Shown here one piece after another: positions 13,101 through 24,700 of a DNA stretch of 64,000 nucleotides. The notes below the pieces were generated by a model that saw only the letters and a list, made by a program, of their open reading frames with translations, made no database searches and was not told the origin of the DNA. How positions within the stretch are numbered: the stretch's first letter is position 1; each line of letters starts with the position of its first letter. The DNA comes from Aristolochia californica (Eukaryota; Streptophyta; Magnoliopsida; Piperales; Aristolochiaceae): contig JARWKL010000006.1 in the NCBI GenBank assembly GCA_029961685.1, forward strand, positions 11,166,748 through 11,230,747, in the 5' to 3' direction. Position numbers and translations under genes: made by a program.

Positions 13101-15340
13101 CTAGTTTTTAAATATTATGTTTCGCAATCGTTGGGAAAAGGGGGAGGCGGGGGATTTTTAACAGAGTGTTGACTCCCAATTCATAAGTCATTTCTTATAA
13201 AAATATAGCCCGTTACGCGTTATTGACCGATAAATCACGTTACAATCATCTATGATTGTTAGGTTAGCTTTTTTATAATTTGGCAAAATAATGGCTTGTT
13301 TTACTCAGGTAAATATCCCACCCCACGTTCACTTTAGAATTTAATGAGGTTTGGATCCCATAGGCCATTTGCATCTTTAACATGTTTCAAGCATTCATTT
13401 CCATATTTAAAACATGTGTAGGATTAATTAGAAATCTCTTTCTTATAAAATTCCAAGCTATTAGGGTTGAACTAGTGGAATTTCCCAAAATTTGATATCA
13501 AAACTTTTGTGTTCATTTGTGCTGTGTGAATAAATTTTCTTTACTTACATTTGTCTATATTCTAAATTTTTTGCATACTTAATCTCTAAAATTTTCATGT
13601 CGTTGTCATCTATTTTCCTTTTTATTGCTTTGCTTACGAGATAAAGGGAAAAGTGAAAATCAAGTTTTGATTTAAGAAAAAAGTATACATCCAAAATAGA
13701 AATGCACAAATGTAGAGAGAGATAATTCCTAAAAGTGTCCATAGTTTTTAAGGATTTCAAACTCTTTCTAGTTTTTATATGTTAGATTTCGCCATCGTCA
13801 GAAAAAGGGTGAGGCGGGGGATTTTTAACTAAGTGTTTACTCAAAATCCAAAAGTCATTTTTTACAAAACTATAGCTGTTACGCATGATTGACCGATAAA
13901 TCACTTTACAATCATTTATGATTGTTAGGTCAGCTATTTTGTAAATGGGCAAAATAATGGCTTGTTTAACTCGGGTAAATATCCCACCCCTCACTCGAGA
14001 ATTTAATGAGGTTTGTATCGCATAGGCCATTTGCATCTTTAACACATTTCACGAATGCATATCCATATTTAAAACATGTGTAGGATCAATTAGAAATCTA
14101 TTTCTTATAAAATTCCAAGCTATTTGGGTTGAACTTGCAGAATTTTCCAAACTTGGATATCAAAACTTTTGTGTTCAATTGTGGTGTGTGAATAAATTTT
14201 GTTTACTTACAATTGTTGTTGTTTTAAATTGTTTTGCATATATAAACTCTAAAATTTTCATTTTCTTGTGATCAATTTGCCTTTTTATATCTTTGTTTAT
14301 GAGATAAAGGGAAAAGTGAAAACTCAAGTTTTGATTTACGAAAAAAGTATACATCTAAAAAGAAAATGCACAAATGTAGAGAGAGATAATTCCAAAAAGT
14401 GTCCATAATTTTTAGGGATTATAAACTCTTTCTAGCTTTTATATAATAGGTTTTGCCATCGTTGGGAAAAGGGGGAGCAGGGGATTTTTAACTGTGTTAA
14501 CTCCCAATCCATAAGTCATTTTTTACAAAACTATAGCCCGTCACACATGATTGACCAATAAATCACTTTACAATCCTCTAAGATTGTTGGGTCTGCTTTT
14601 TCTTAAATGAGCAAAATAATGGCTTGTTGGCTCGGGTAAATATCCCACCCCACTTTCACGTGAGAATTTAATGAGGTTTGGATCCCACTATCCATATTTA
14701 AAACATGTGTTGGATCAACTAGAAATCTCTTTCTTATAAAATTCTGAGATACTAAGGTTGAACTAGTCGAATTTCATAAACATGGATATCAAAATTTTTG
14801 TGTTCATTTGTGGTGTGTGAATAAATTTTCTTTTCTTACAGTTATTGTTGTTTTAAATTATTTGCATAATTAAACTCTAAAATTTTCACTTTGTTGTGAT
14901 TTATTTGCCTTTTTATCTCTTTGTTTACAAGATATAGGGTAAAGTGAAAACTCAAGTTTTGATTTAAGAAAAAAGTATGTATCTTAAATAGAAAGGCACA
15001 AATGTAGAGAGAGATAATTCTAAAAAGTTTCCGTAATTTTTAGGAATTTCAAACTCTTTCTAGTTTTTATTTATTAGGTTTCGCAATCATTGGGAAAAAG
15101 GGGGAGGCGGGGGATTTTTAACAGAGTGTTGACACCCAATCCATAAGTCATTTCTTACAAAAATATAGCTCGTTAATCATGATTAACCGATAAATCACTT
15201 TACAATTTTCTATGATTGTTAGGTCAACTTTTTTGTAAATGGGCAAAATAATGGCTTGTTTGACTCAGGTAAATATCCCACCGCAATTTCATTAGTGAAT
15301 TGTATGAGGTTTGGATCCCTTAGGTCATTTGCATCTTTCA
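4158..15340 (+). repeat. ~660-bp satellite array, block 2 (about 17 units)
   Basis: Seventeen units recur with a mean spacing near 650 bp, measured at the conserved TGTTTCAAGCATG landmark (for example 4264, 5530, 6196, 8162, 8805, 9472, 10810, 11445, 13382). Some units are shortened, such as near 7530 and 14690 where the landmark is lost. Both unit dialects occur: one with GACTCCCAATCC and TCGCAATCGTCGGG, one with ACTCAAAATCC and GCCATCGT. Neighbours differ by many substitutions and 1-5 base indels, so recent homogenisation is weak. Short open frames recur at the same unit position but are not supported as genes. Positions 4158-4162 are the right TAGAT target duplication. Confidence 0.93.
15336..15340. 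other. Target-site duplication TTTCA (left)
   Basis: TTTCA precedes the left LTR and is repeated right after the second LTR at 18722-18726. The surrounding satellite normally reads GCATCTTTAACATGTTTC, so insertion was in satellite. Confidence 0.9.
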
Positions 15341-15734
15341 TGTTGGAAGATGGGCTCAAGCCCAGGAGGTCAAGACAAGAAGCCCACACGTCAAAGGAGT
15401 GGCATATGTGTAAAATATGGTACTTTCCATAAAGATGGCATAGAAGTGTAAATATGTGTTCCTTTTATGTCTTTTGTTTTATCAAGTTGTAGCCCTAAGG
15501 GCATTGTAAAACTATAAATAAAGGCATTGGCTAAGAGGTAGGGCATTGAAGCACTCTCCTCTCTTTCCACAAATTCGTCTAGCCCTCATTTTTCTTTTTG
15601 ACGCAACCCTTTTCTCCCTTAATCCAAACTCTCTCCTTCCACGTTCTTCTTCTTCTCTTCTCCTTTTCTCTTCTTCTTCTTCTTCTTCTTTCTCATTGAT
15701 CTAAAGTTCATTTCATGAGATCCAAAATTCTACA
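15341..15734 (+). repeat. 5' LTR of copia element (394 bp)
   Basis: Starts TGTTGGAAGATGGG and ends AATTCTACA. A TATA box is at 15513-15520. A strongly pyrimidine-rich, (TTC)n-containing stretch lies at about 15640-15705, in the presumed transcribed leader. Confidence 0.92.
15513..15520 (+). promoter_or_regulatory. TATA box of copia LTR
   Basis: TATAAATA lies about 220 bp before the LTR end, in a good position for the retrotransposon promoter. The second LTR has the same motif near 18505. Activity cannot be judged from sequence. Confidence 0.65.
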
Positions 15735-15746
15735 TGGTATCAGAGC
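15735..15746 (+). other. Primer-binding site, initiator-Met tRNA
   Basis: TGGTATCAGAGC directly abuts the LTR end and equals the standard plant copia primer site complementary to the 3' end of initiator-Met tRNA. Confidence 0.92.
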
Positions 15747-16632
15747 AAGGAGTTTAGGATCTCTCTTCATGGAGTTATTATGAAATCTGTTCAAGAAGTT
15801 GTAAAAGGAGTTCAATCATGAAGAGATCAGTTCATGCTCTTCTTATTTATGTGTTTTTTTTGTTTCCTTTTCTTATTTACATACTCCTTTTTGCTGTTTT
15901 TCTTTAATTCTTGAATTTTGAGTCACATCAAGTCAAAATAAATCTTTATATGTTGTAAAGATTTATTTCTATGACTAAATTGATGTTATAATCTTGACTC
16001 CTTGTAAATCAATTACAAAAGTGATCAAGATCATTTGTTGTTTGTATCTTATTAAGATTGATGGGTGAAATTTAATTACCTTTATGTAATTTGGATCCAT
16101 CTCATTTGAGGTAGAATTCCAGCACATGTTGCTGTATCTTCTCCTACTTAAGGTTGCTCATGGGTTTGTGTTATGTTGTTGGATGCCCATTATATATTTG
16201 ATGAAATTCCAGCAGTCATTTACCCTTTGTAGTTCCATTTTTTTTTAACTTCAACAATTGATTTTTTTTTTTTACATTGAAGTCTCCCAAGATAAATCTC
16301 AACCAAGTGCCTTGGTTTGCCATTAAATCTTCTCTAAATTTTTGTCTATTGCTCGTTTGTGTTGGAGTTTGGATTAAGGCCTAATCGGTTGCATCCACTT
16401 TCTTCTCTTTGTTCTTATGAATACAACAGAAGTTGAGTGATGGCTAGATGTTATTATCACTTTCTAAAGGCACAAATGTTTTGATAATTTGGTGCTTGCC
16501 CTCGTGAAAGAAATTGGTTCTTGTTCTCTTTCGTTGGTGACTGATTTGGTCTACGGGTCTTCAAATTACATTGAATAATTGTTCTTTGAAGAAGGCCTTT
16601 TCCCTTGACCTCCATATTTTACTTGCCTCATC
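15747..16632 (+). other. Untranslated leader of copia element
   Basis: About 890 bp between primer site and the Gag start. It is T-rich, has many short stops in all frames, and shows no recognisable domain or RNA gene. Packaging signals would be expected here but I cannot identify one. Confidence 0.6.
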
Positions 16633-18230
16633 ATGGAGATTGGATACAATAGTAATAAGAGTGATATACTCCGTATTACTAAAATTCCACTTAGAGGTCT
16701 CTCCAATTACATGAGCTGGTCACAATCAGTTTGGAGGGTTCTTATTACTCGTAACCTCTTGAGCCATGTTGTTAACTTTCCTCCTCCGATTGATGAAGAA
16801 GATGCATCCTACCACAAGTGGGTTAAGGATGATAACATGGTGATAAGTTGGCTCATTAATAGCATGGAAGAGCAGGTGGCCAACAATGTGGTCCACTTGG
16901 GAACCGCCAAGAACATATGGGACACTTGTGCCAAGCTTTACTCAAGCACTGCTTTATTACAAAAAATATATGATGTCTTACAAAACATGTTGCATACGAA
17001 ACATGGAGATAATATTCACGAATTTTTGGCACGGTTTTGAGGTCTTCTTCAAGAATGGAAAATAGCTCAGCCATATTCCAATGATATTGTCGTTCAAGAG
17101 CGACAAAGAGAAGCTTTGGCAGCAGCCATTTGCTTATTGAATATTAAACCATACCTTGAGGTGGCCAAAACTCAGCTTCTAAGTTCTTCTACTCTTCCAT
17201 CTTTCGATGATATTAGTGCTACATTACTTCGGATACCGGATCCATCCCCTCCTTCTCCTATTGATGCTCCACCGACGATGTTCTCTGGCAATCGGGGAAC
17301 ATCTTCCTCATCCCGAGGACGGGGCAGAAATTTGAGAGGGGGTCGAACTATGAGAGGGGCTGAAAATAGAGGTGGTAGAACGGGTCAGAATTCTTTCCGT
17401 ACTGAGCCTTAACTTTGCACTTATTGTGGTCGTCAGAACCACCTTGTGGCATCATGCTAGAAACTTCATGGCAAGCCTGATTGGGCCACAGCTAACCCAG
17501 TCTCGGTTAATGTTGAGAAAAATGAAGATAAGATTGAATCATCATCCAAAAATGTGACTCTTACGACTGAGGACTATGCTGCATTTCAGAAAATGAAGTC
17601 ATTCATGGAATCATCTATCCCCTCATCATCTACTGCTTCCACTACTATTGCCTCAGGTATGCTTTCTTGGTCTTCTTCCTCTTCCTCTTGGATCATCAAC
17701 TCCGGGGCCTCCGAACATCTATCAGGTAACAAACACTTGTTGCAGTCCTTATCTCCTTGTTATCCTCATAAATTCGTTACTATTGTTGATGGTACCCAAA
17801 CCAAGGTCCTTGGAAAAGGTTCCTCCTTTCTTACTTCATCTATTCCCCTTCAAGATGTCTTGTTTGTTCCTCAATTTCCTTTAAATTTCTTCTCAGTTAG
17901 TCAATTGACCAAACAATTAAATTTCTCTATCACCTTCTCACCATCTTCTTGTGTCTTTCAGGATCTCACTACGAAGCAGGTGATTGGTGGTGGCCATGAA
18001 AAGGGGGGTTTGTACTACTTCACTCTTCCACCATTAGTTGCATTATCGTCCACTACATCTGAGGCCCAACTTTGGTACAACCGACTTGGTCATCCATCTA
18101 CCCCTTCACTTCATTTTTTGGGTCCATCTTTAAAAGGACTTTCTAATTTCAGTTGTGAGATTTGTCAATTAAGTAAACATGTCAGGAGTACATATTCTCC
18201 TCGTCTTACAACTACAAGTACTGCTCCGTT
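16633..18230 (+). pseudogene. Copia Gag-Pol remnant (Gag, protease, integrase N-terminus)
   Basis: One frame throughout, broken by stops at 17038 (TGA), 17410 (TAA) and 17458 (TAG). Gag begins at the ATG at 16633 and shows the usual SNYMSWSQSVWRVL and ATAKNIWDTCAKLYSS-like features of plant copia Gag, then an RG-rich tail (RGRGRNLRGG) and a zinc knuckle C-x2-C-x4-H-x4-C at ~17416-17457. The protease reads WIINSGASEHL; the family norm is DSG, so the catalytic Asp is Asn (codon 17698-17700). The pre-integrase region LWYNRLGHPS and CEICQLSK, with His and Cys ligands of the HHCC finger, follow at ~18070-18175. The frame ends at the junction with satellite near 18230, before the DDE core. It cannot code for an active polyprotein. 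Confidence 0.9.
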
Positions 18231-18333
18231 TATGGGCAAAATAATAGCTTGTTTGACTCAGGTAAATATCCCACCGCAATTTCATTAGTGAATTGTATGA
18301 GGTTTGGATCCCTTAGGTCATTTGCATCTTTCA
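18231..18333 (+). repeat. Duplicated satellite flank inside copia element
   Basis: These 103 bp repeat 15238-15340, the satellite just left of the first LTR, including the private run CAATTTCATTAGTGAATTG that is not seen in other units. They sit between the broken integrase frame and the second LTR. Satellite inside an element is not a normal insertion product; see findings. Confidence 0.9.
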
Positions 18334-18721
18334 TGTTGGAAGATGGGCTCAAGCCCACGAGCTCAAGACAAGAAGCCCACACGTCAAAGGAGTGGCATAT
18401 GTGTAAAATATGGTACTTTCCATAAAGATGGCATAGAAGTGTAAATATGTGTTCCTTTTATGTCTTTTGTTTTATCAAGTTGTAGCCCTAAGGGCATTTT
18501 AAAACTATAAATAAAGGCATTGGCTAAGAGGTAGGGCATTGAAGCACTCTCCTCTCTTTCCACAAATTCATCCAGCCCTCATTTTTCTTTTTGACACAAC
18601 CCTCTTCTCCCTTAATCCATACTCTCTCCTTCCTCGTTCTTCTTCTTCTCTTCTCCTTCTCTCTTCTTCTTCTTCTTTCTTGTTGATCTAAAGTTCCTTT
18701 CATGAGATCCTAAATTCTACA
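18334..18721 (+). repeat. Second LTR of copia element (388 bp)
   Basis: Aligns with 15341-15734 along its whole length, with scattered substitutions and a shorter (TTC)n tract. Followed by the TTTCA target duplication. It is preceded by satellite and not by a purine tract, so it may come from a solo-LTR allele of the same insertion. Confidence 0.9.
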
Positions 18722-21700
18722 TTTCACATGTTTCAAGCATGCATGTCCATATTTAAAACATGTGTAGGATCAATTAGAAATCTCTTTCTTATAAAATTGC
18801 AAGCAATTAGGTTTGAACTAGTGGAATTTCCCAAAATTCGATATCAATACTTTTGTGTTCATTTGCTGTGTGTGAATAAATTTTCTTTACTTTCATTTGT
18901 TGTTTTTTTTAATTTTTTGCAAAAATAAAATCTAAAATTTTCTTTTTGTTGTGATCTATTTGCCTTTATCTCCCTATTTACAAGATAAAGGGAAAAGCGA
19001 AAACTCAAGTTTTGATTTAAGAAAAAATTATACATCTAAAATTGAAATGCACAAATGTAGAGAGAGACAATTAAAAGAAGTGTCCATATGTTTTAGAGAT
19101 TTCAAAATATTTATAGTTTTTTTATATTAGGTTTCGTAGTCGTCCGGAAAAGGGGGAGGAGGGGGATTTTTAACTAAGCGTTGACTCCATATCCTTAAGT
19201 CATTTCTTACAAAAATATAGCCCGTTACGCATGATTGACCTACAAATCACGTTACAATCATCTATGATTGTTAGGCTTTCTTTTTTATTAATGGGCAAAA
19301 TAATAGCTTGTTAGACTCAGGTAAATATCCCACTGGACGTTCAATTGAGAATTTAATGAGGTTTGGATCCCATAGGTCATTTGAATCTTTAACATGTTTC
19401 AAGCATGCATATCCATATTTAAATCATGTGTAGGGTCAATTAGAAATCTCTTTCTTATAAAGTTCCAAGCCATTAGGGTTGAATTAGTGGAATTTCCAAA
19501 ACTTGGATATCAAAACTTTTGTGTTCAATTGTGGTGTGTGAATAAATTTTTTTTCTCTAACATTTGTTGTTGTTTTAAATTATTTGCATACTTAAACTCT
19601 AAAATTTTCATTTTGTTGTGATCTATTTGCCTTTCTATCTCTTTGTTACGACATCAAGGAAAAAGTGAAAACTCATGTTTTGATTTAAGAAAAAAGTATG
19701 CAACAAAATGGAAATGCAAAAATGTACAAAGATAATTCCAATATGTTTTCAAAATTTTTAGGAATTTAAAACTCTTTTTAGTTTTTATATATTAGGTATC
19801 ACAATCATCGGGAAATGGGGGAGGCATGGGATTATTAACAGTGAGATGACTCCCAATCCATAAGTCATTTCGTTAAAAAAAAAGCCCGTTACACATGATT
19901 GACCGATAAATCACTTTACAATCATCTATGATTGTTAGGTCATTTTTTTCTAAATGGGCAAAATAATGGCTTGTTTAACTCGGGTAAATATCCCACCCCA
20001 CATTCACTCGAGAATTTAATGAAGTTTGGATCCCATATGCCATTTGCATCTTTAACTTGTTTCAAGAATGCATATCCATATTTAAAACATGTATAGGATC
20101 AATTAGAAATCTCTTTCTTATAAAATTCAAAGCTATTTGGGTCGAACTAGTGGAATTTTCCAAACTTGGATATCTAAACTTTTGTGTTCATTTTTGGTGT
20201 GTTAATAAATTTTCTTTACTTACATTTGTTGTTGTTTTAATTTTTTTTGCATATATAAACTATAAAATTTTCATTTTGTTGTGAGCTATTTGCCTTTTTA
20301 TATCTTTGTTTACGATATAAAGGGAAAAGTGAAAACTCAAATTTTGATTTAAGAAAAAAGTATACATCTAAAATTTAAATGCACAATTGTAGAGAGAGAT
20401 ACTTCCAAAAAGTGTCCATAATTTTTAGGGATTTCAAACTCTTTCTTGTTTTTATATAATAGGTTTTGCCATCGTTGGGAAATGGGGGAGGCGAGGGATT
20501 TTTAACTTTAGTATTGATTCCCAATCCATAAGTCATTTCGTAAAAAACTGTAGCCCGTTATGCATGATTGACCGATAAATCACTTTACACTCATCTATGA
20601 TTGTTAGGTCATTATTTTTGTAAATGTGCAAAATAATGGCTTGTTTGACTAGGGTAAATATCCCACCCCACGTTCACTTGAGAATTTAATGAGATTTGGA
20701 ACCCAAAGGCCATTTGCATCTTTAACATGTTACAATCACGCGTATGCATATTTAAAACATGTGTAGAATCTACTAGAAATCTCTTTCTTATAAAACTTCA
20801 AGCTATTAGGGTTGAATTAGTGGAATTTCCCAAACTTGGATATCAAAACTTTTGTGTTCAATTGTGGTGTGTGAATAAATTTTATTTTCTTACATTTGTT
20901 GTTGTTTTAAATTATTTGCGTACTTAAACTCTAAATTTTCATTTTGTTGTGATATTTTTGCCTTTTTAACTCTTTGTTTACAAGATAAACGGAAAAGTGA
21001 AAACTCAAGTTTTGATTTAAGAAAAAAGTGTGCATCTAAAATGGAAATGAACAAATGTTGAGAGAGATAATTCCAAAAAGTTTCCATAATTTTTAGGAAT
21101 TTCAGACTCTTTCTAGTTTTTATATATTAGGTTTCGCAATCGTCACGAAAAGGGGGAGGCGGAGAATTTTTAACAGAGTGTTGACTCCTAATACATAAGT
21201 CATTTCTTACAAAAATATAGCTCATTACGCAAGATTGACCAATAAATCACTTTACAATCATCTATGATTGTTAGGTCATTTTTTTAAATGGTCAAAATAA
21301 TGGCTTGTTTGACTTGGGTAAATATCCCACCCCACGTTCACTAGAGAATTTTATGAGGTTTGGATCCCATAGGTCATTTGTATCTTTCACATGTTTCAAG
21401 CATGCATATCCATATTTAAAACATGTGTAGGATCAATTAGAAATCTCTTTCTTATAAAATTGCAAGCTATTAGGGTTGAACAAGTGGAATTTCCGAAACT
21501 TTGATATCAATACTTTTGTGTTCATTTGTGGTGTGTGAATAAATTTTCTATCCCTTCATTTGTTGTTGTTTTAAATTTTTTACATCCATAAACTCTAAAA
21601 TTTTTCTTTTTGATGTCATCTATTAGCCTTTATCTCTCCATTTACAAGATAAAGGGAAAAGTGAAAACTCAAGTTTTGATTTAAGAAAAAAGTATACATC

Positions 21701-24700
21701 TAAAATGTAAATGCACAAATGTAAAAAGAGATAATTAAAAGAAGTATTCGTTATTTTTAGAGATTGCAAACTATTTCAAGTTTTTTAATATTAGGTTTCA
21801 CAATCGTCGTAAAAGGGGGAGGCATGATATTTTTAATTGAGTGTTCAGTCCCAATCCTTCAGTCATTTCTTACAAAAAAATATAGCCCGTTACACATGAT
21901 TGACCGATAAATCACTTTCCAATTTTCTATGGTTGTTAAATGGGCAAAATAATGGCTCGTTTGACTCAGGTAAATATCCCACCGCACATTCACTTGACAA
22001 TTTAATGAGGTTTGGATCCCATGGGTCATTTGCATCTTTAACATGTCTCAAGCATGCATATCCATATTTAAAACATGTGTAGGGTCAATTAGAAATCTCT
22101 TTCTTATAAAGTTCCAAGCTATTAGGGTTGAACTAGTGGAATTTGCCAAACTTGGATATCAAAACTTTTGTGTTCATTTTTGGCATGTGAATAAAATTTT
22201 TTTACTTACATTTGTTGTTGTTTTCAATTTTTTTACATACATAAACTCTAGAATTTTTATTTTCTTGTGATCTATTTGCCTTTTTATCTCTTTGTTTACG
22301 AGATAAAGGGAAAAGTGAAAACTCAAGTTTCGATTTAAGAAAAAAGTATACATCTAAAATGGAAATGCACAAATGTAGAGAGAGATAATTCCAAAAAGTG
22401 TCCATAATTTTTTGGGATTCCAAAATTTTTCTAGTTTTTATATATTAGGTTTTGCAAACGACTGGAAAAGGGAGGCGGGAGATTTTTAATTGAGTGTTGA
22501 CTCCTAATCCATAAGTCATTTCTTACAAAAATATAGCCCGTTAAGCATGATTGACAGATAAATCACTTTACAATCATCTATGGTTGTTAGGTCAGTTTTT
22601 TTATAAATGGGCAAAATAATGGCTTATTTGACTTGGGTAAATATCCCACCGCACATTCACTTGATAATTTAATGAGGTTTGGATCCTATAGGTCATTTGC
22701 ATCTTTAACATGTTTCAAGCATGCATCTCCATATTTAAAACATGTGTAGAATCAATTAGTAATCTTTTTCTTATTAAATTCCATGCTATTAGGGTTGAAC
22801 TAGTGGAATTTCCCAAACTTGGTTATCAAAACTTTTGTGATCATTTGTGGTGTGTAAAAAAAATTTATTTTCTTTAATTTGTTGTTGTTTTAAATTATTT
22901 GCATACTTAAACTCTAAAATTTACATTTTTTTGTGATCTATTTGCCTTTTTATCTCTTTGTTTACGAGATAAAGGGAAAAGTGAAAACTGAAGTTTTGAT
23001 TTAAGAAAAAAGTATACATCTAAAATGAATGTAGAGAGAGATAATTGAAAGAAGTGTCCGTATTTTTTAGAGATTGCAAACTATTTCTAGTTTTCTTATA
23101 TTAGGTTTTGCAATCGTCCGAAAAAGGTGGAGGCAAGGGATTTTTAACTAAATGTTGACTCCCAATCCTTATGTCATCGACGAATCACTTTACAATCATC
23201 TATGATTGTTAGGTCAAGTTTTTTGTAAAAGGGCAAAATAATGGCTTGTTTGAATCAGGTAAATATCCCATTGCACGTTCACTTGAGAATTTAATGAAGT
23301 TTGGATCCCATTGGTTATTTGCATCTTTAACTTGTTTCAAGCATGCATATCCATATTTAAAACACGTGTTGGGTCAATTAGCAATCTTTCTTATAAAGTT
23401 CCAAGCTATTGGGGTTGTACTAGTGGAAGTTCCCAAACGTGGATATCAAAACTTTTGTTTCGATTTGTGGTATGCGAATAAATTTTCTTTACTTACATTG
23501 GTTGTTGTTTTAAATTTTTTTCCATACATAAACTCTAAAAATTTTATTTTGTTGTGATCTATTTGCCTTTTTATTTCTTTGTTTACGAGACAAAGGGCAA
23601 AGTGGAAACTCAAGTTTGGATTAAAGAAAAAATTATACAACTAAAATGGAAATTCAAAAATGTATAGAGAGATAATTCAAAAAAATGTCCATAATTTTTA
23701 GGGATTGCAAACTCTTTCTAGTTTTTATATATTAGGTTTCACAATCGTCGGGAAAAGGGGGAGGCAGGGGATTTTTAACTAAGTGTTGACTCCCAATCCT
23801 TAAGTCATTTCTTACAAAAATATAGCCCGTTACGCATGATTGACAGATAAATCACTTTAAAATCTTCTATGATTGTTAAATGGGCAAAATAATGGCTCGT
23901 TTGACTCAAGTAAATATCCCACTGCAAGTTCACTTGAGAATTTAATGAGGTTTGGATCACATAGGTCATTTGCATCTTTAACATTTTTCAAGCATGCATA
24001 TCCATATTTAAAACATGGGAAGGATCAATTAGAAATCTCTTTCTTATAAAATTCCAAGATATTAGGGTTGAACTAGTGGAATTTCCAGAACTTGGATATC
24101 AAAACTTTTGTGTTCATTTGTGGTGTGAAAATAAATTTTATTTACATGCATTTGTTGTTGTTTTAGATTTTTTGCATACATAAACTCTAAAATTTTCATT
24201 TTGTTGTGATCTATTTGCCTTTTTATCTCTTTTTTTACTATATATAGGAAAATGTGAAAACTCAAGTATTGTTTAAGAAGAAAGTATACATCTAAAATGG
24301 AAATGCACAAATGTAGAGAGAGATAATTCCAAAAAGTGTCCCAAATTTTTAGGGAATTCAAACCCTTTCTAGTTTTTATATATTGGGTTTCACAATCATC
24401 GGAAAAAGGGGGAGGTGGGGGATTTTTAACTGAGTGTTGACTCCAGATCCACATGTCATTTCTTACAAAAATATAGCCTGTTACGCATGATTGACCGATA
24501 AATCACTTTACAATAATCTACGATTGTTAGGTCAGTTTTTTTATAATTGGACAAAAATAATGGTTTGTTTTACTCGTGTAAATATCCCACTGCACGTTCA
24601 CTTCAAAATTTAAAGTGGTTTTGGATCCCGAAGGTCATTTTCATCTTTAACATATTTCAAGCATGCATATCCATATTTAAAACATGTGTAGGATTAATTA

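Larger units (their letters stand above)
15341..18721 (+). mobile_element. Truncated Ty1/copia retrotransposon with rearranged 3' half
   Basis: Two LTRs of ~390 bp (TG...CA), an iMet primer site, a leader, and a Gag-protease-integrase start in copia order. The coding part stops abruptly at about 18230, before the integrase core. A 103-bp copy of the satellite that flanks the left LTR follows, then the second LTR. RT, RNase H and the 3' purine tract are missing. Perfect TTTCA duplications bracket the whole structure. The LTRs differ at roughly a dozen positions in ~390, so the insertion is old. Confidence 0.88.
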
